A stretch of DNA of 64,000 nucleotides from Alphaproteobacteria bacterium (lineage in GTDB: Bacteria; Pseudomonadota; Alphaproteobacteria; VGDZ01), in the NCBI GenBank assembly GCA_016869515.1, contig VGDZ01000001.1:60891-124890 (forward strand). Direction: 5' to 3'. How positions within the stretch are numbered: position 1 is the stretch's first letter; every line of letters starts with the position of its first letter. Of this stretch, positions 8,813 through 19,484 are shown in pieces. The notes under the pieces were generated by a model. It searched no databases, was not told the DNA's origin, and saw only the letters and a program-made list of their open reading frames with translations. A program made the position numbers and the translations under genes.

Positions 8813-10006
8813 ATGCCCGGACCGCTTGCCGGCCTGACCATCCTCGATTTGACTTCGGTGGTGCTGGGTCCCTATGCGACGCAGCTGTGCGCCGACATGG
8901 GCGCGCGCGTGATCAAGATCGAGCCGCCCACCGGCGACATGGTCCGCCAGATCGGCAAGTCCAAGGTCACCAAGGGCATGGGGCCGATCCATCTGACGGT
9001 CAATCGCGGCAAGGAAAGCCTGTGTCTCGATCTCAAGCGGCCCGAGGGCAAGGCCGCCTTCCTCAAGCTGGCAGCCAAGGCCGACGCCTTGTTCCACAAC
9101 ATGCGGCCCGAGGCGATCGACGGTCTCGGCCTCGACTACGAATCGGTGCGGGCGGCCAATCCGACCTTGGTCTACGTCGGCGCCTATGGTTTCGGCACCG
9201 ACGGTCCCTATGCCGCGCGCCCGGCCTATGACGACATCGTCCAGGGCATTTCGGGCGTCGCCGGACTGCTGGAATCGCTGTCGGGCGAACCGCGCTATGC
9301 GCCCACCATCCTGTGCGACAAGACCACCGGCCTGATGGCGGCTTTGGCGCTGGTGACCGCGCTGTTGGGGCGGGCGCGCAGCGGCCAAGGCCAAAAGGTC
9401 GAAGTGCCGATGTTCGAGACCATGGCCAGCTTCATGATGGTCGAACATCTGTGGGAGCGGGCGATCGTCGCCGACGGGTCGATCGGCTACACCCGCATGC
9501 TCTCGCCCGACCGGCGGCCCTATCGGACCAAGGACGGTTATGTCTGCGCCACGCCCTATGCCGACAAGCATTGGAAGGCGGTGTTCGAAGCGGTCGGTCG
9601 CGGCGAATTGATGTCCGATCCGCGCTTCGCCACCATCAACGCGCGCTCGCAGCGCATCAACGAGGTCTATGCGCTGATGAGCCAGTTGATGCGCGAGCGC
9701 ACCACCGCCGAGTGGTTGGCGCTGTTCGAGCGCGAAGAGATCCCGGCGGCGCCGGTGCAATACCTGGCCGATCTTCCGGCCGATCCGCACATGAAGGCGG
9801 TCGGACTGTTTCGCGAGGTCAAGCACCCCAGTGAGGGCGAGATCCGCCAGCTGCGCTCGCCGATCCGGTTCTTCGCCACCGGCGGCGAGATGGGCTCGCC
9901 CGCGCCGACGCTGGGCCAGCACACCCGCGCGCTTTTGGCCGAAGCCGGCCTGGCGCCGGCCGAAATCGACGCCATGATCGCCGCCGGCACGGCAAAGGAA
10001 GGATAG
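8813..10006 (+). CDS. CaiB/BaiF (family III) CoA transferase
   Basis: A 397-residue class III CoA transferase. It begins with LAGLTILDLTSVVLGPYATQ and DMGARVIKIEPPTGD, the typical N-terminal signature, and the catalytic Asp lies in RPAYDDIVQG near residue 140. Family members move CoA between carboxylates through an aspartyl-CoA thioester. It lies 10 bases after the acyl-CoA dehydrogenase and 3 bases before the MaoC gene. The donor and acceptor acids are unknown; activation of the imported acid is the natural guess. Confidence 0.92.
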   Translation: MPGPLAGLTILDLTSVVLGPYATQLCADMGARVIKIEPPTGDMVRQIGKSKVTKGMGPIHLTVNRGKESLCLDLKRPEGKAAFLKLAAKADALFHNMRPEAIDGLGLDYESVRAANPTLVYVGAYGFGTDGPYAARPAYDDIVQGISGVAGLLESLSGEPRYAPTILCDKTTGLMAALALVTALLGRARSGQGQKVEVPMFETMASFMMVEHLWERAIVADGSIGYTRMLSPDRRPYRTKDGYVCATPYADKHWKAVFEAVGRGELMSDPRFATINARSQRINEVYALMSQLMRERTTAEWLALFEREEIPAAPVQYLADLPADPHMKAVGLFREVKHPSEGEIRQLRSPIRFFATGGEMGSPAPTLGQHTRALLAEAGLAPAEIDAMIAAGTAKEG

Positions 10007-10009
10007 ACC

Positions 10010-10468
10010 ATGAAGACCGTCGGCCTCGGCCTGCACTGGAACGACCTCAAGCTCGGCGACCGCTTCAAGACCGTCGGCCGAACCGTCACCGAAGCCGACA
10101 TCGTGCTGTTTGTCGGCGCCACCGGCATGACCGAGGTGCTGTTCACCAATGTCGAGTACCTGCGCACCGAATCCTCGATCAAGGGCCGGGTCGCGCCGGC
10201 GGCCATGGTCTACAGCCTGGCCGAGGGATTGTTGATTCAATCGACCATGCAGGGGACCGGCCTGGCCTTTCTCAACATGACGCTCGACGTCAAAGGACCG
10301 ACCTTCGCCGGCGACACCATTCACGTCGAATGCGAGGTGATCGAGATCCGGCCGACCTCGAAGGGAGGGCGCGGCCTGGTGCGGACCCGCAACGAGATCA
10401 AGAATCAGCGCGGCGAGACGGCGATCGTCTACACGCCGCTGCGCATGATGAAGGGACGCGACGCATGA
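10010..10468 (+). CDS. MaoC-like hot-dog domain protein, catalytic dyad apparently missing
   Basis: A 152-residue single hot-dog protein of the MaoC/(R)-hydratase group, as judged from the TVTEADIVLFVGATG start and the GDTIHVECEVIEIRPTSKGGRG second half. In active hydratases the first loop carries an Asp and a His (G-D-x-N-P-x-H); here the aligned stretch is GATGMTEVLFTN, with Met and Phe at those places. The protein may therefore be a non-hydratase, a thioester-binding partner or a divergent enzyme. It overlaps the next gene by four bases (ATGA). Confidence 0.78.
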   Translation: MKTVGLGLHWNDLKLGDRFKTVGRTVTEADIVLFVGATGMTEVLFTNVEYLRTESSIKGRVAPAAMVYSLAEGLLIQSTMQGTGLAFLNMTLDVKGPTFAGDTIHVECEVIEIRPTSKGGRGLVRTRNEIKNQRGETAIVYTPLRMMKGRDA

Positions 10469-10821
10469 GCCAGGGCGAGATCTTCCATCGCGACGCGCTG
10501 CCCAGTTACTGCCCGCCCGGCCATTCGGCCACGGTCAACCGCCGCTTGGTCGAGGCTTCGTTCGGCGGCGGCTTCGAGATGATCCACGGGCGCCTGGCGC
10601 CGGGCGGAGAGGCCGAGCGTCATCACCACAAGACCGAACGGCAGGTGATCTATGTCGTTTCCGGCCAGGCGCTGATCGCGCTCGGCGACCAGCCGGCCAA
10701 ACCGCACGGCCCGGGAACCGTGGCGCGGATCCCGCCGGGAATCGACCACTGGGTCAAGGCGGTGGGGACCGAGACGCTGGAACTGATTGTGGTCTACAGC
10801 CCGCCGCTGGCAAAGCCTTGA
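10465..10821 (+). CDS. Cupin domain protein
   Basis: A 118-residue single-cupin protein. Cupin motif 1 is visible as HHHKTERQVIYVVSG with its His cluster and Glu, and motif 2 as GPGTVARIPPGIDHWV with the distal His. It is the last gene of the acyl-CoA operon, overlapping MaoC. Small cupins of this kind bind a metal and may be isomerases, dioxygenases or non-enzymatic sensors; the sequence does not decide. Confidence 0.83.
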   Translation: MSQGEIFHRDALPSYCPPGHSATVNRRLVEASFGGGFEMIHGRLAPGGEAERHHHKTERQVIYVVSGQALIALGDQPAKPHGPGTVARIPPGIDHWVKAVGTETLELIVVYSPPLAKP

Positions 10822-10865
10822 TTCCGCTCGGCCGCAGGGGCGCCCTGGCGCGACAATCCAAGTCC

Positions 10866-10894
10866 TTGACTGGGGCCGGGCGCGCACCTATTTT
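10866..10894 (+). promoter_or_regulatory. Candidate sigma-70 promoter of the atp (F0) operon
   Basis: TTGACT (10866-10871) and TATTTT (10889-10894) are separated by 17 bases, a good match to the housekeeping consensus in an otherwise GC-rich gap, 35 bases before the atpI start. This is read directly from the sequence; its activity is inferred. Confidence 0.5.
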
Positions 10895-10929
10895 CCGCCC
10901 GCTTTTCCCGCGCGGCTCGGGTGGGCGCC

Positions 10930-11274
10930 ATGGCGGATGACCGCCAAGGCGATCTCCGGTCGCTCGGGCAGCGACTCGACAAGGCCCGCGATGTCCGCGA
11001 CCAAGCGGAGAGGCGCGGACCGGGTGGGTCGCGGGCACCGCTAGGCGGCGGCGGATTTGCGCTCAGGGCATCCATCGAAATGGTGGCGTGCCTGGGCACT
11101 GGCGCCGGTCTCGGCTGGTGGTTGGACAGGGTGCTGGGAACGGGACCTTGGTTGCTGGCGGTGTTCGTCCTCTTGGGCGGGGCCGCGGGCGTCTGGACGG
11201 TGATGCGCCTGTCCGGGCGGCTGATGACCGAGGCCGAACAACATCGCATCGACCGAGGCAACGGGAACGGATAA
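10930..11274 (+). CDS. atpI: ATP synthase assembly protein AtpI
   Basis: A 114-residue protein with a charged N-terminus and two membrane helices (about residues 42-62, ACLGTGAGLGWWLD, and 70-92, WLLAVFVLLGGAAGV). Position as first gene before atpB and the two-helix layout identify AtpI, thought to help c-ring assembly. A GTG three codons upstream is an alternative start. Sequence conservation in this family is low, so the call rests mainly on context and topology. Confidence 0.88.
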   Translation: MADDRQGDLRSLGQRLDKARDVRDQAERRGPGGSRAPLGGGGFALRASIEMVACLGTGAGLGWWLDRVLGTGPWLLAVFVLLGGAAGVWTVMRLSGRLMTEAEQHRIDRGNGNG

Positions 11275-11276
11275 CG

Positions 11277-12002
11277 GTGGAATCGCCGCTCGAACAGTTC
11301 AAGATCAAGGCGCTGATCCCGCTGCATGCGGGCGGGCTGGACCTCAGCTTCACCAACTCCGCCGCCTTCATGGTGTTGGCGATCGCGGTGGTGACGCTGT
11401 TCATGACGCTGTCGGTGCGCTCGCGCGAATTGGTGCCGGGCCGGGTGCAGTCGGTGGCCGAACTGGCCTACGAGTTCGTCGCCGGCATGATCAAGGACAA
11501 TGTCGGCCAGGCCGGCCGGCCCTATTTCCCCTTCATCTTCACCCTGTTCATGTTCATCCTCGGCGCCAACCTGCTGGGCATGGTGCCCTACACCTTCACC
11601 GTCACCAGCCACATCATCGTCACCTTCTCGATGGCGCTGTTCGTGTTCCTCGGCGTCACCCTGATCGCGCTGATCAAGCACGGCACCCATTTCTTCGGCT
11701 TCTTCGTGCCCAAGGGCGTGCCCAAGGCGCTGATCCCGCTGGTGATGGTGATCGAGGTGATCTCCTATCTGGCGCGGCCGGTCAGCCTGGCGCTGCGCCT
11801 GTTCGCCAACATGACCGCGGGCCACACCATGATGAAGGTGTTCGGCAGCTTCGTCGTGATGATGGGGCTGGCGGGGGTGCTGCCGTTCGCGGTGCTGATC
11901 GCGCTGACCGGGCTCGAGATCGTCATCGCCTTCCTGCAAGCCTACGTCTTCACGGTGCTGACCTGTCTCTACCTGAACGACGCGTTGCACCTGCACCACT
12001 AG
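11277..12002 (+). CDS. atpB: ATP synthase F0 subunit a
   Basis: A 241-residue integral membrane subunit forming the proton half-channels against the c-ring. The essential Arg is in SLALRLFANMTAGH near residue 180, and the polar helix near the C-terminus reads IAFLQAYVFTVLTCLYLND. Five to six membrane helices are evident. Translation starts with GTG at 11277, two bases after the atpI stop. Length and sequence are normal for alphaproteobacteria. Confidence 0.97.
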   Translation: MESPLEQFKIKALIPLHAGGLDLSFTNSAAFMVLAIAVVTLFMTLSVRSRELVPGRVQSVAELAYEFVAGMIKDNVGQAGRPYFPFIFTLFMFILGANLLGMVPYTFTVTSHIIVTFSMALFVFLGVTLIALIKHGTHFFGFFVPKGVPKALIPLVMVIEVISYLARPVSLALRLFANMTAGHTMMKVFGSFVVMMGLAGVLPFAVLIALTGLEIVIAFLQAYVFTVLTCLYLNDALHLHH

Positions 12003-12047
12003 ATCCCGAAAACCTCCGAACTCGAATCGCAACGAAAGGACATTGAC

Positions 12048-12272
12048 ATGGACGTCGAAGCCGCGAAGCTGGTGGGCGCCGGATTGGCCGTGATCGGCCT
12101 GGGTGGCGTGGGCATGGGCATCGGCAACATCTTCTCCTCGTTCATCGCCTCGGTGGCCCGCAACCCGGCCGCTCAGCCGATCGTGTTTCCCTTCACCATG
12201 TTGGGCTTCGCCCTGGTCGAAGCGATCGCGCTGTTCGCGCTGCTGATCGCCTTCCTGGTGCTGTTCCGCTAG
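12048..12272 (+). CDS. atpE: ATP synthase F0 subunit c
   Basis: A 74-residue two-helix proteolipid forming the rotor ring. Helix 1 is glycine-rich ([13 protein letters not shown]), the loop is ARNPAAQP, and the proton-carrying Glu lies in [13 protein letters not shown] of helix 2. An AAAGGA ribosome binding site precedes the ATG. Normal length for the family. Confidence 0.98.
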   Translation: MDVEAAKLVGAGLAVIGLGGVGMGIGNIFSSFIASVARNPAAQPIVFPFTMLGFALVEAIALFALLIAFLVLFR

Positions 12273-12296
12273 CACCGGACCGGCGGGCGCCGCGTC

Positions 12297-12788
12297 ATGC
12301 CGCAACTCGATCCCAGCACCTTCCTGCCGCAGATCTTCTGGCTGGCGGTGCTGTTCGGGGCGTTCTTCCTGCTGATGAAGAACGTCGCCTTGCCGCGCAT
12401 CGGCGAGGTGCTGCAGGCGCGCGCCCTGCGGCTGAACGAGGACCTCGACACGGCACAACGACTGCGCGTCGAGGCCGAGCGCTCGATCGCCGAGTACCAG
12501 GCCGCGCTCGACAAGGCCAAGACCGAGGCCATGGCGATGGTGCAGAAGGCGCGCGACGAGGCGGCGCGCGAAAGCGCGCGGCGCATCGCCGAAGTCGAGG
12601 CCAAGCTGGCCGCGCAGTCCAAGGCGGCCGAGGCCCGCATCGCCGAGGCCAAGGCCGGCGCCCTCGGCCATGTCCGCGGGGCGGCGGCCGATCTGGCCGG
12701 AAGCCTGGTCGAGAAATTGGTCGGGCAGGCGCCGAGCACGGCCGAGTTGCAGGCCGCGGTCGGCCGGGCGATGGACCGGAGGCAATGA
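12297..12788 (+). CDS. atpF': ATP synthase F0 subunit b'
   Basis: A 163-residue peripheral-stalk subunit with one N-terminal membrane helix (FLPQIFWLAVLFGAFFLLM, about residues 8-26) followed by a long charged, alanine-rich coiled coil. The motif PQLDPSTFLPQIFW marks the b' paralogue found in photosynthetic and other alphaproteobacteria, as opposed to the b subunit encoded next. It ends just before the atpF ATG. Confidence 0.95.
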   Translation: MPQLDPSTFLPQIFWLAVLFGAFFLLMKNVALPRIGEVLQARALRLNEDLDTAQRLRVEAERSIAEYQAALDKAKTEAMAMVQKARDEAARESARRIAEVEAKLAAQSKAAEARIAEAKAGALGHVRGAAADLAGSLVEKLVGQAPSTAELQAAVGRAMDRRQ

Positions 12789-12789
12789 C

Positions 12790-13263
12790 ATGAACGCCTC
12801 GTTCTGGGTTGCCATCGCCTTCGTGGCGTTCGTGATCGCGGTGTTCAAGCCGATCAAGCGGGTCCTGATCGGCGCGCTCGACGGCCGCGCCGACAAGATC
12901 CGCCGCGAACTCGAGGACGCGCGCAAGCTGCGCGAGGACGCGACCGAACTGCTGGCGACCTATCGCCAGAAGCACAAGAACGCTATGCGCGAGGCCGAGG
13001 ACATCGTCGCCATGGCCCGGGCCGAGACCGAGCGGCAGGCCCGCCAGGCGGCCGAGGACCTGACCCAATCGCTCAAGCGGCGCGAAGAACGCGCCCTGAC
13101 CAAGATCGCCAAGGCCGAGGCCCAGGCTCTGGCCGAAGTCCGCGCCGCGGCGATCGAGGCCGCGGTCGGTGCCGCGCGCGATGTGCTCCAAACCAAGGTC
13201 GACGCCGCCACGCGGAGCCGACTCGCGGATCAGGCGATCGCCGAGTTGGGCCGCCGGCTCTAG
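12790..13263 (+). CDS. atpF: ATP synthase F0 subunit b
   Basis: A 157-residue peripheral-stalk subunit: membrane helix at residues 4-20 (SFWVAIAFVAFVIAVF), then a coiled coil rich in Glu, Arg and Ala. Located one base after atpF' and last in the F0 operon; the F1 genes (atpHAGDC) do not follow, the split arrangement known from alphaproteobacteria. Confidence 0.95.
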   Translation: MNASFWVAIAFVAFVIAVFKPIKRVLIGALDGRADKIRRELEDARKLREDATELLATYRQKHKNAMREAEDIVAMARAETERQARQAAEDLTQSLKRREERALTKIAKAEAQALAEVRAAAIEAAVGAARDVLQTKVDAATRSRLADQAIAELGRRL

Positions 13264-13298
13264 GCCGCAACTGGCCGGGCGCAGACCAAGTACCGGCC

Positions 13299-14180
13299 GT
13301 GCCGCACATTGCCACCGACGACGGCGTCAGGCTCTGGGTCGAGGAGACCGGGCAGGGCACGCCGATCGTCTTCGTTCACGAATTCGCCGGCGATCATCGC
13401 AGCTGGGAAGCGCAGGTCCGCTTTTTCTCCCGCCGGCATCGCTGCGTGACGTTTGCCGCGCGGGGCTATCCGCCCTCGGACGTGCCGGCGGACTGGGAAC
13501 GCTATTCCCAGGCCCGCGCGGTCGAGGACATCCGCTCGGTGATGGATGGGGCCGGCATCGATCGCGCCCATGTCGTCGGCCTGTCGATGGGCGGATTCGC
13601 CACCCTGCATTTCGGACTGACCCATCCCGGGCGCGCGCTGTCGCTGACCATCGCCGGCTGCGGGCTTGGCGCCGAGAAGGCCTTCACCGAGACCTTCCGT
13701 GCCGAAGCCCGCGCCACCGCCGATCGTATCCTGCGGGACGGCATGGCCAAGGTCGCCGAGACCTACGCCGAGACCGCGGCCCGCGTGCAGTTCCAGGCCA
13801 AGGACCCGCGCGGCTGGCTCGAGGCCAAGCGCCAACTGGCCGAGCATTCGGCCGAGGGCTCGGCCAACACCATGCGCGGCGTGCAGGCCCGCCGGCCTTC
13901 GCTCTACGATCTCGAGGACAAGCTCAAGGCGATGACGGTTCCGGCGTTGATCGTCTGCGGCGACGAGGACGATCACACGCTTCAGCCTGGGATCTATCTC
14001 AAGCGCGTTCTGCCGGCGTCGGGGCTGTTGGTCGTGCCCAAGACCGGACATTTGATCAACCTGGAAGAGCCGACTCTGTTCAATCGCGCCGTGGCCGATT
14101 TCATCGCCCAGGTCGAGGCCGGGCGCTGGCCCCGGCGCGATCCGCGCGCCGTGTCATCTCAGGTGATGGGCGGCCGCTGA
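13299..14180 (+). CDS. Alpha/beta hydrolase
   Basis: A 293-residue alpha/beta hydrolase. The nucleophile elbow is GLSMGG (Ser near residue 94); the acidic residue is probably in VCGDEDDHT and the His in KTGHLINLEEP. The oxyanion region FVHEFAGDHRSWE is at the N-terminus. Start is GTG at 13299, 35 bases after atpF, so it may be read with the F0 operon. The substrate is unknown; resemblance to 3-oxoadipate enol-lactonase-type and other small esterases is general only. Confidence 0.85.
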   Translation: MPHIATDDGVRLWVEETGQGTPIVFVHEFAGDHRSWEAQVRFFSRRHRCVTFAARGYPPSDVPADWERYSQARAVEDIRSVMDGAGIDRAHVVGLSMGGFATLHFGLTHPGRALSLTIAGCGLGAEKAFTETFRAEARATADRILRDGMAKVAETYAETAARVQFQAKDPRGWLEAKRQLAEHSAEGSANTMRGVQARRPSLYDLEDKLKAMTVPALIVCGDEDDHTLQPGIYLKRVLPASGLLVVPKTGHLINLEEPTLFNRAVADFIAQVEAGRWPRRDPRAVSSQVMGGR

Positions 14181-14189
14181 CTCGCATTT

Positions 14190-14323
14190 GGACCGCGATC
14201 GGCTCGCATGGCATAGCAGTCGCAATTCCCTGCACGCCGCGAATCGCGGTCCAGGGCGGGATGCGAGGGCATGCGTCACGTTCCGTCTTGAATCTTGTGG
14301 TTCAAGACGAAACGATCATGCCC
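14190..14323. repeat. Intergenic palindromic repeat, copy A
   Basis: The gap holds two hairpins: GGACCGCGAT (14190-14199) pairs with ATCGCGGTCC (14243-14252), and GGGCATG (14267-14273) plus CGTCTTGAA (14284-14292) pair with TTCAAGACG (14301-14309) and CATGCCC (14317-14323). The 32 bases 14239-14270 are the reverse complement, with one difference, of 63415-63446 in copy C. The TTGAA hairpin resembles 39176-39199 in copy B. Orientation is opposite to copies B and C. Confidence 0.75.
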
Positions 14324-14363
14324 CGAGGGCGGGTTGACCGATCGCGTTCGACGCTGGTTGGCA

Positions 14364-14873
14364 TCAAAACGGCTTGGCGCCGCGGCTCATGGCGACGATG
14401 CCGGTGCGGCTGACCTCGACCAGGCCCAGCCCGCGCATCAGGTCGACGAACGCCGTCAGCTTGTCCGACGAACCGGAAATCTCGAACACGAAGCTGCCAG
14501 CGGTGGAATCGACCGCGCGGGCGCGGAAGATGTCGGCGATGCGCAGGCTTTCGACCCGCTTTTCGCCGGTGCCGGCGACCTTGACCAGCGCCAGTTCGCG
14601 TTCGAGATGCGGGCCCTCGACGGTGAGGTCCGAGACCTTGTGCACCGGCACCAGGCGACCGAGTTGGGCTTTGATTTGCTCGATCACCATTGGCGTACCT
14701 GAGGTGACGATGGTGATGCGCGAGCGGTGCGCGGTCGAATCGACCTCGGCCACGGTCAGGCTGTCGATATTGTAGCCCCGGCCCGAAAACAGGCCGACGA
14801 CGCGCGCCAGCACGCCGGCCTCGTTGTCGACCAGCACCGCCAGGATATGGGTTTCGATGGTTTCTTCGGTCAT
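14364..14873 (-). CDS. ilvH: Acetolactate synthase small (regulatory) subunit
   Basis: A 169-residue regulatory subunit with the N-terminal ACT domain (HILAVLVDNEAGVLARVVGL, GRGYNIDSLTV) that binds valine, and the conserved C-terminal domain ending GIVAMSRGAKPF. It associates with IlvB for the first common step of branched-chain amino acid synthesis. It follows ilvB by 5 bases in the same leftward operon. Length is normal. Confidence 0.97.
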   Translation of the reverse strand: MTEETIETHILAVLVDNEAGVLARVVGLFSGRGYNIDSLTVAEVDSTAHRSRITIVTSGTPMVIEQIKAQLGRLVPVHKVSDLTVEGPHLERELALVKVAGTGEKRVESLRIADIFRARAVDSTAGSFVFEISGSSDKLTAFVDLMRGLGLVEVSRTGIVAMSRGAKPF

Positions 14874-14878
14874 GACGG

Positions 14879-16642
<1,764 letters not shown>

Positions 16643-16692
16643 GACACCGGGATCCTTTCACCCGTTTGCAATGGCCAAAAAGGGCCGCGACC

Positions 16693-17646
16693 CTATCCGC
16701 TCGCGCTCGGGGACGTCAACAAGAATTGGCGAATTATCGGCAAGATTTCTCGATCGAATCTTTCCGAAAATTGCCGGTTGTCGGCGCCGGTCAGGTCGCA
16801 CATGCGGGCCTGTTTGAGCTGATGGCGGAACCAGGTCAGTTGGCGCTTGGCGTAGTTGCGAGTCTCCTGCTGACCCTTGGCGATCGCCGTCGCAAGGTCG
16901 CTCTCGCCGCGGCGATAGGCCAAGAGCGGCCGCACGCCGATGGCTTTCATCGCCGGCAGGGACGGCTCAAGTTCCATATTGGCAAGCCGGTCGATCTCGT
17001 CCAGCGCGCCGCTCTCGATCATGGCCGCAAAGCGAGCATCGCAGCGCGCATAGAGTTCCTCGCGCTGTCGGTTGACCACAAGGCAAAGCGCTTCTGGGCC
17101 CTGCGCGGTTCGCAATCCTGCATGCCATTCCGCCAGCCCGCGGCCGGTCGCAAGCTTGACCTCGAGAGCGCGCAACACGCGTTGTCGGTCGCTGGGTCGT
17201 AAGCGCGCGGCCACTAGCGGATCGATTTGCGCCAGGCGACGATGCAATGCGCCGCTATCCCCGACCGCTCGCAGCTCGACCCGCAGCGATTCCGGAATGG
17301 CCGGAATTTCCGACAGGCCTTCGAGCAAGGCGCGGATGTAAAGGCCGGTTCCCCCGACCAGGATCGGGACGCGCCCTCGCGCCGATTCCGCGTCGATCGC
17401 CGTTAGCGCCAACCCGCGCCAACGCGCCGCGGTACAGCGTTCTCGCGCCGACAACACACCATAGAGCCGGTGCGGCAGGCGCGCGGTTTCGGTGGCGCTC
17501 GGCCGCGCGGTCAGGATCTCGAGTTCGGCATAAACCTGCAGCGCGTCGGCATTGATTACCGTTCCCGAAAGCGCCTCGGCCAGGCGCGCGGCAACGGCCG
17601 ACTTGCCCGATGCCGTCGGGCCGCCTATGACGACGATCCTTGCCAT
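16693..17646 (-). CDS. miaA: tRNA dimethylallyltransferase
   Basis: A 317-residue enzyme transferring dimethylallyl to A37 of tRNAs reading U-starting codons. The P-loop GGPTASGKSAVAARL is at the N-terminus, GGTGLYIRALL is near residue 101, and the C-terminal block NYAKRQLTWFR is conserved. It lies upstream of ilvB on the same strand and diverges from serB with a 16-base gap. Length is normal. Confidence 0.97.
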   Translation of the reverse strand: MARIVVIGGPTASGKSAVAARLAEALSGTVINADALQVYAELEILTARPSATETARLPHRLYGVLSARERCTAARWRGLALTAIDAESARGRVPILVGGTGLYIRALLEGLSEIPAIPESLRVELRAVGDSGALHRRLAQIDPLVAARLRPSDRQRVLRALEVKLATGRGLAEWHAGLRTAQGPEALCLVVNRQREELYARCDARFAAMIESGALDEIDRLANMELEPSLPAMKAIGVRPLLAYRRGESDLATAIAKGQQETRNYAKRQLTWFRHQLKQARMCDLTGADNRQFSERFDREILPIIRQFLLTSPSASG

Positions 17647-17662
17647 GCGCGCAATCTAGCCC

Positions 17663-18532
17663 GTGACCCAGATCCTCACCATCGCCGGACCGGCGCCGCA
17701 GCCGATCGCCGCCATCGCCCTGCTGACGGCGGCCGGCGCGCGCCCGGGCACGCCGGACTGGCTCTCGCCCGGCGAGGCCTTCGACATCGCCTTCGAACCG
17801 GCGGTCGAGGGGTTGGAGCCGGCCCTGCGCGCGGCCTATCCCGGCTGCGATTTGGTCGTCCAGCCAGCCACGCATCGCCGCAAGAAGCTGCTGGTGACCG
17901 ACATGGACTCGACCGTGATCACGGTCGAATGCATCGACGAGATGGCCGATCTGCTAGGGCTCAAGCCCAAGATCGCCGCCATCACCGAGCGCGCCATGCG
18001 CGGCGAAATCGATTTCGCCGTGGCCTTGCGCGAGCGCGTGGCGCTGTTGGCCGGGCTGAGCCTCGGCGACTTGCAGCGAGTCTACGACCAGCGTGTCGTG
18101 CCGATGCCGGGCGCGCGGCGGTTGGTCCGGACCATGCGCCGGCATGGCGCGCATACCGCGCTGGTCTCGGGCGGATTCGACTTTTTCACCGGCCGGGTCG
18201 CCGCGGCGCTGGGCTTCGACGAGCATCGCGGCAATCGGTTGATCGATCGCGGCGGCCGGCTGACCGGCGAAGTGGCCGAGCCGATCCAGGGCGCCGAAGC
18301 CAAGCTGGCGATCCTGACGGAATTGACCGGGCGGCTCGGACTAGGGCGCGAAAACACCCTGGCGATGGGCGACGGCGCCAACGACATCCCGATGCTGGAA
18401 GCGGCGGGCCTGGGCATTGCCTTTCGGGCCAAGCCGAAGGCGGCGCGTGCGGCGCGTGCGCGCATCGACTTCGGCGACCTTACGGTCGCGCTCTATTTCC
18501 AGGGCTATCGCCGCGACGAGTTGGTCGAGTAG
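17663..18532 (+). CDS. serB: Phosphoserine phosphatase
   Basis: A 289-residue HAD phosphatase for the last step of serine synthesis. After a degenerate N-terminal regulatory part, motif I is DMDSTVITVECIDE, motif II SGGFDFF, and motif IV GDGANDIPMLEAAGLG. Length and motifs are those of the SerB family with an N-terminal ACT-like domain. Start is GTG at 17663. It diverges from miaA and converges with the transaldolase gene. Confidence 0.95.
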   Translation: MTQILTIAGPAPQPIAAIALLTAAGARPGTPDWLSPGEAFDIAFEPAVEGLEPALRAAYPGCDLVVQPATHRRKKLLVTDMDSTVITVECIDEMADLLGLKPKIAAITERAMRGEIDFAVALRERVALLAGLSLGDLQRVYDQRVVPMPGARRLVRTMRRHGAHTALVSGGFDFFTGRVAAALGFDEHRGNRLIDRGGRLTGEVAEPIQGAEAKLAILTELTGRLGLGRENTLAMGDGANDIPMLEAAGLGIAFRAKPKAARAARARIDFGDLTVALYFQGYRRDELVE

Positions 18533-18544
18533 CGCGGGCGCGGT

Positions 18545-19267
18545 TCAGATCTTGAAGCCGGCGGCGGTGGCATCCGCATAGAACATCTTGACCGTCTCCA
18601 GCGAGTACTGGGTCAGGTCCTTGCCGATCAGGCCAAGCTTGGCGAGGATGTCGGGCGTGGCGGTGATGATCCGGCAGCCGCAATCCTCGGCATGGAACAC
18701 GTTGAGCAGTTCGCGCGGGCTGGCCCATAGCAGATCGGCATTGGCGTTCGAGGCCAAGGCGGCGGCGGCGGCGCTCATCAGCGGCACCGGGTCGACGCCG
18801 GTATCGGCGATGCGGCCGGCGAAGACCGAGACGATGCTCTTGGCCTTGGGGTTGAGCGCGGGCGCCAGCGTCTTGACCTGATCGAGCGTCAAGATGGCGG
18901 TGACGTTGAGCGAGAACCCTTCGCTCGAAAGCTTGCGGATCAGCGGGACGGTGCTTTCGCCCTTGGTGTTCGAGATCGGGACCTTGACCGAGGTGTCGCC
19001 GCCCCAGGAGGCGATGACCCGCGCCTCGCGCTCCATCCCCGCCAGATCGTCCGAGAACACCTCGAAAGAAATATTCCGATCGGGAATGGCCTTGATCGCG
19101 GCCTTGGCAAAGGCGGCGTAGTCGGTGACTCCGGCCTTGCGCATCAGGGTCGGGTTGGTGGTGAAGCCCTTGACCACGCCCTTCTTGTAGGCTTCGACCA
19201 TTTGATTGAGGTCGGCGCCGTCCTGGAACAGCTTGATCTTGAGATCCTTGAGACCGCGGGTGGTCAT
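18545..19267 (-). CDS. Transaldolase family protein
   Basis: A 240-residue TIM-barrel aldolase. The substrate-phosphate and Asp region reads KLFQDGADLNQMVEAY and GFTTNPTLMRKAG; the Schiff-base Lys is in TSVKVPISNTKGES near residue 95, and SVFAGRIADTGVDP follows near 150. It belongs to the short transaldolase/fructose-6-phosphate aldolase group. ATG codons at 19276 and further upstream are alternatives; the start at 19267 fits the conserved beginning. Transaldolase activity in the pentose phosphate pathway is the likeliest role. Confidence 0.88.
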   Translation of the reverse strand: MTTRGLKDLKIKLFQDGADLNQMVEAYKKGVVKGFTTNPTLMRKAGVTDYAAFAKAAIKAIPDRNISFEVFSDDLAGMEREARVIASWGGDTSVKVPISNTKGESTVPLIRKLSSEGFSLNVTAILTLDQVKTLAPALNPKAKSIVSVFAGRIADTGVDPVPLMSAAAAALASNANADLLWASPRELLNVFHAEDCGCRIITATPDILAKLGLIGKDLTQYSLETVKMFYADATAAGFKI

Positions 19268-19484
19268 GCTGGCCATATCCTGTCGCTGGAGAACGCGTCT
19301 ACTTAGCGCCAATCGCTGGATCGGAGAAGGCCCCTGAACGGCTAGGCCGGGAGGATGGCGGCGGCGGCGCTTGACCTGGCCCGCGCCATGGCCGATTAGT
19401 GCCGCAGGCGCCGTCGCCCGGCGCGTTTCGGCCGGTGATCTCCGCGATGACTGCTTTCATGGCAAGCCAGCTTGGGACCGTCCG

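Noticed and set aside
10794..12926. 710-codon open frame opposite the F0 ATP synthase genes
   Set aside because: Antisense shadow; the plus-strand atp genes are certain and the reverse frame has no family features.
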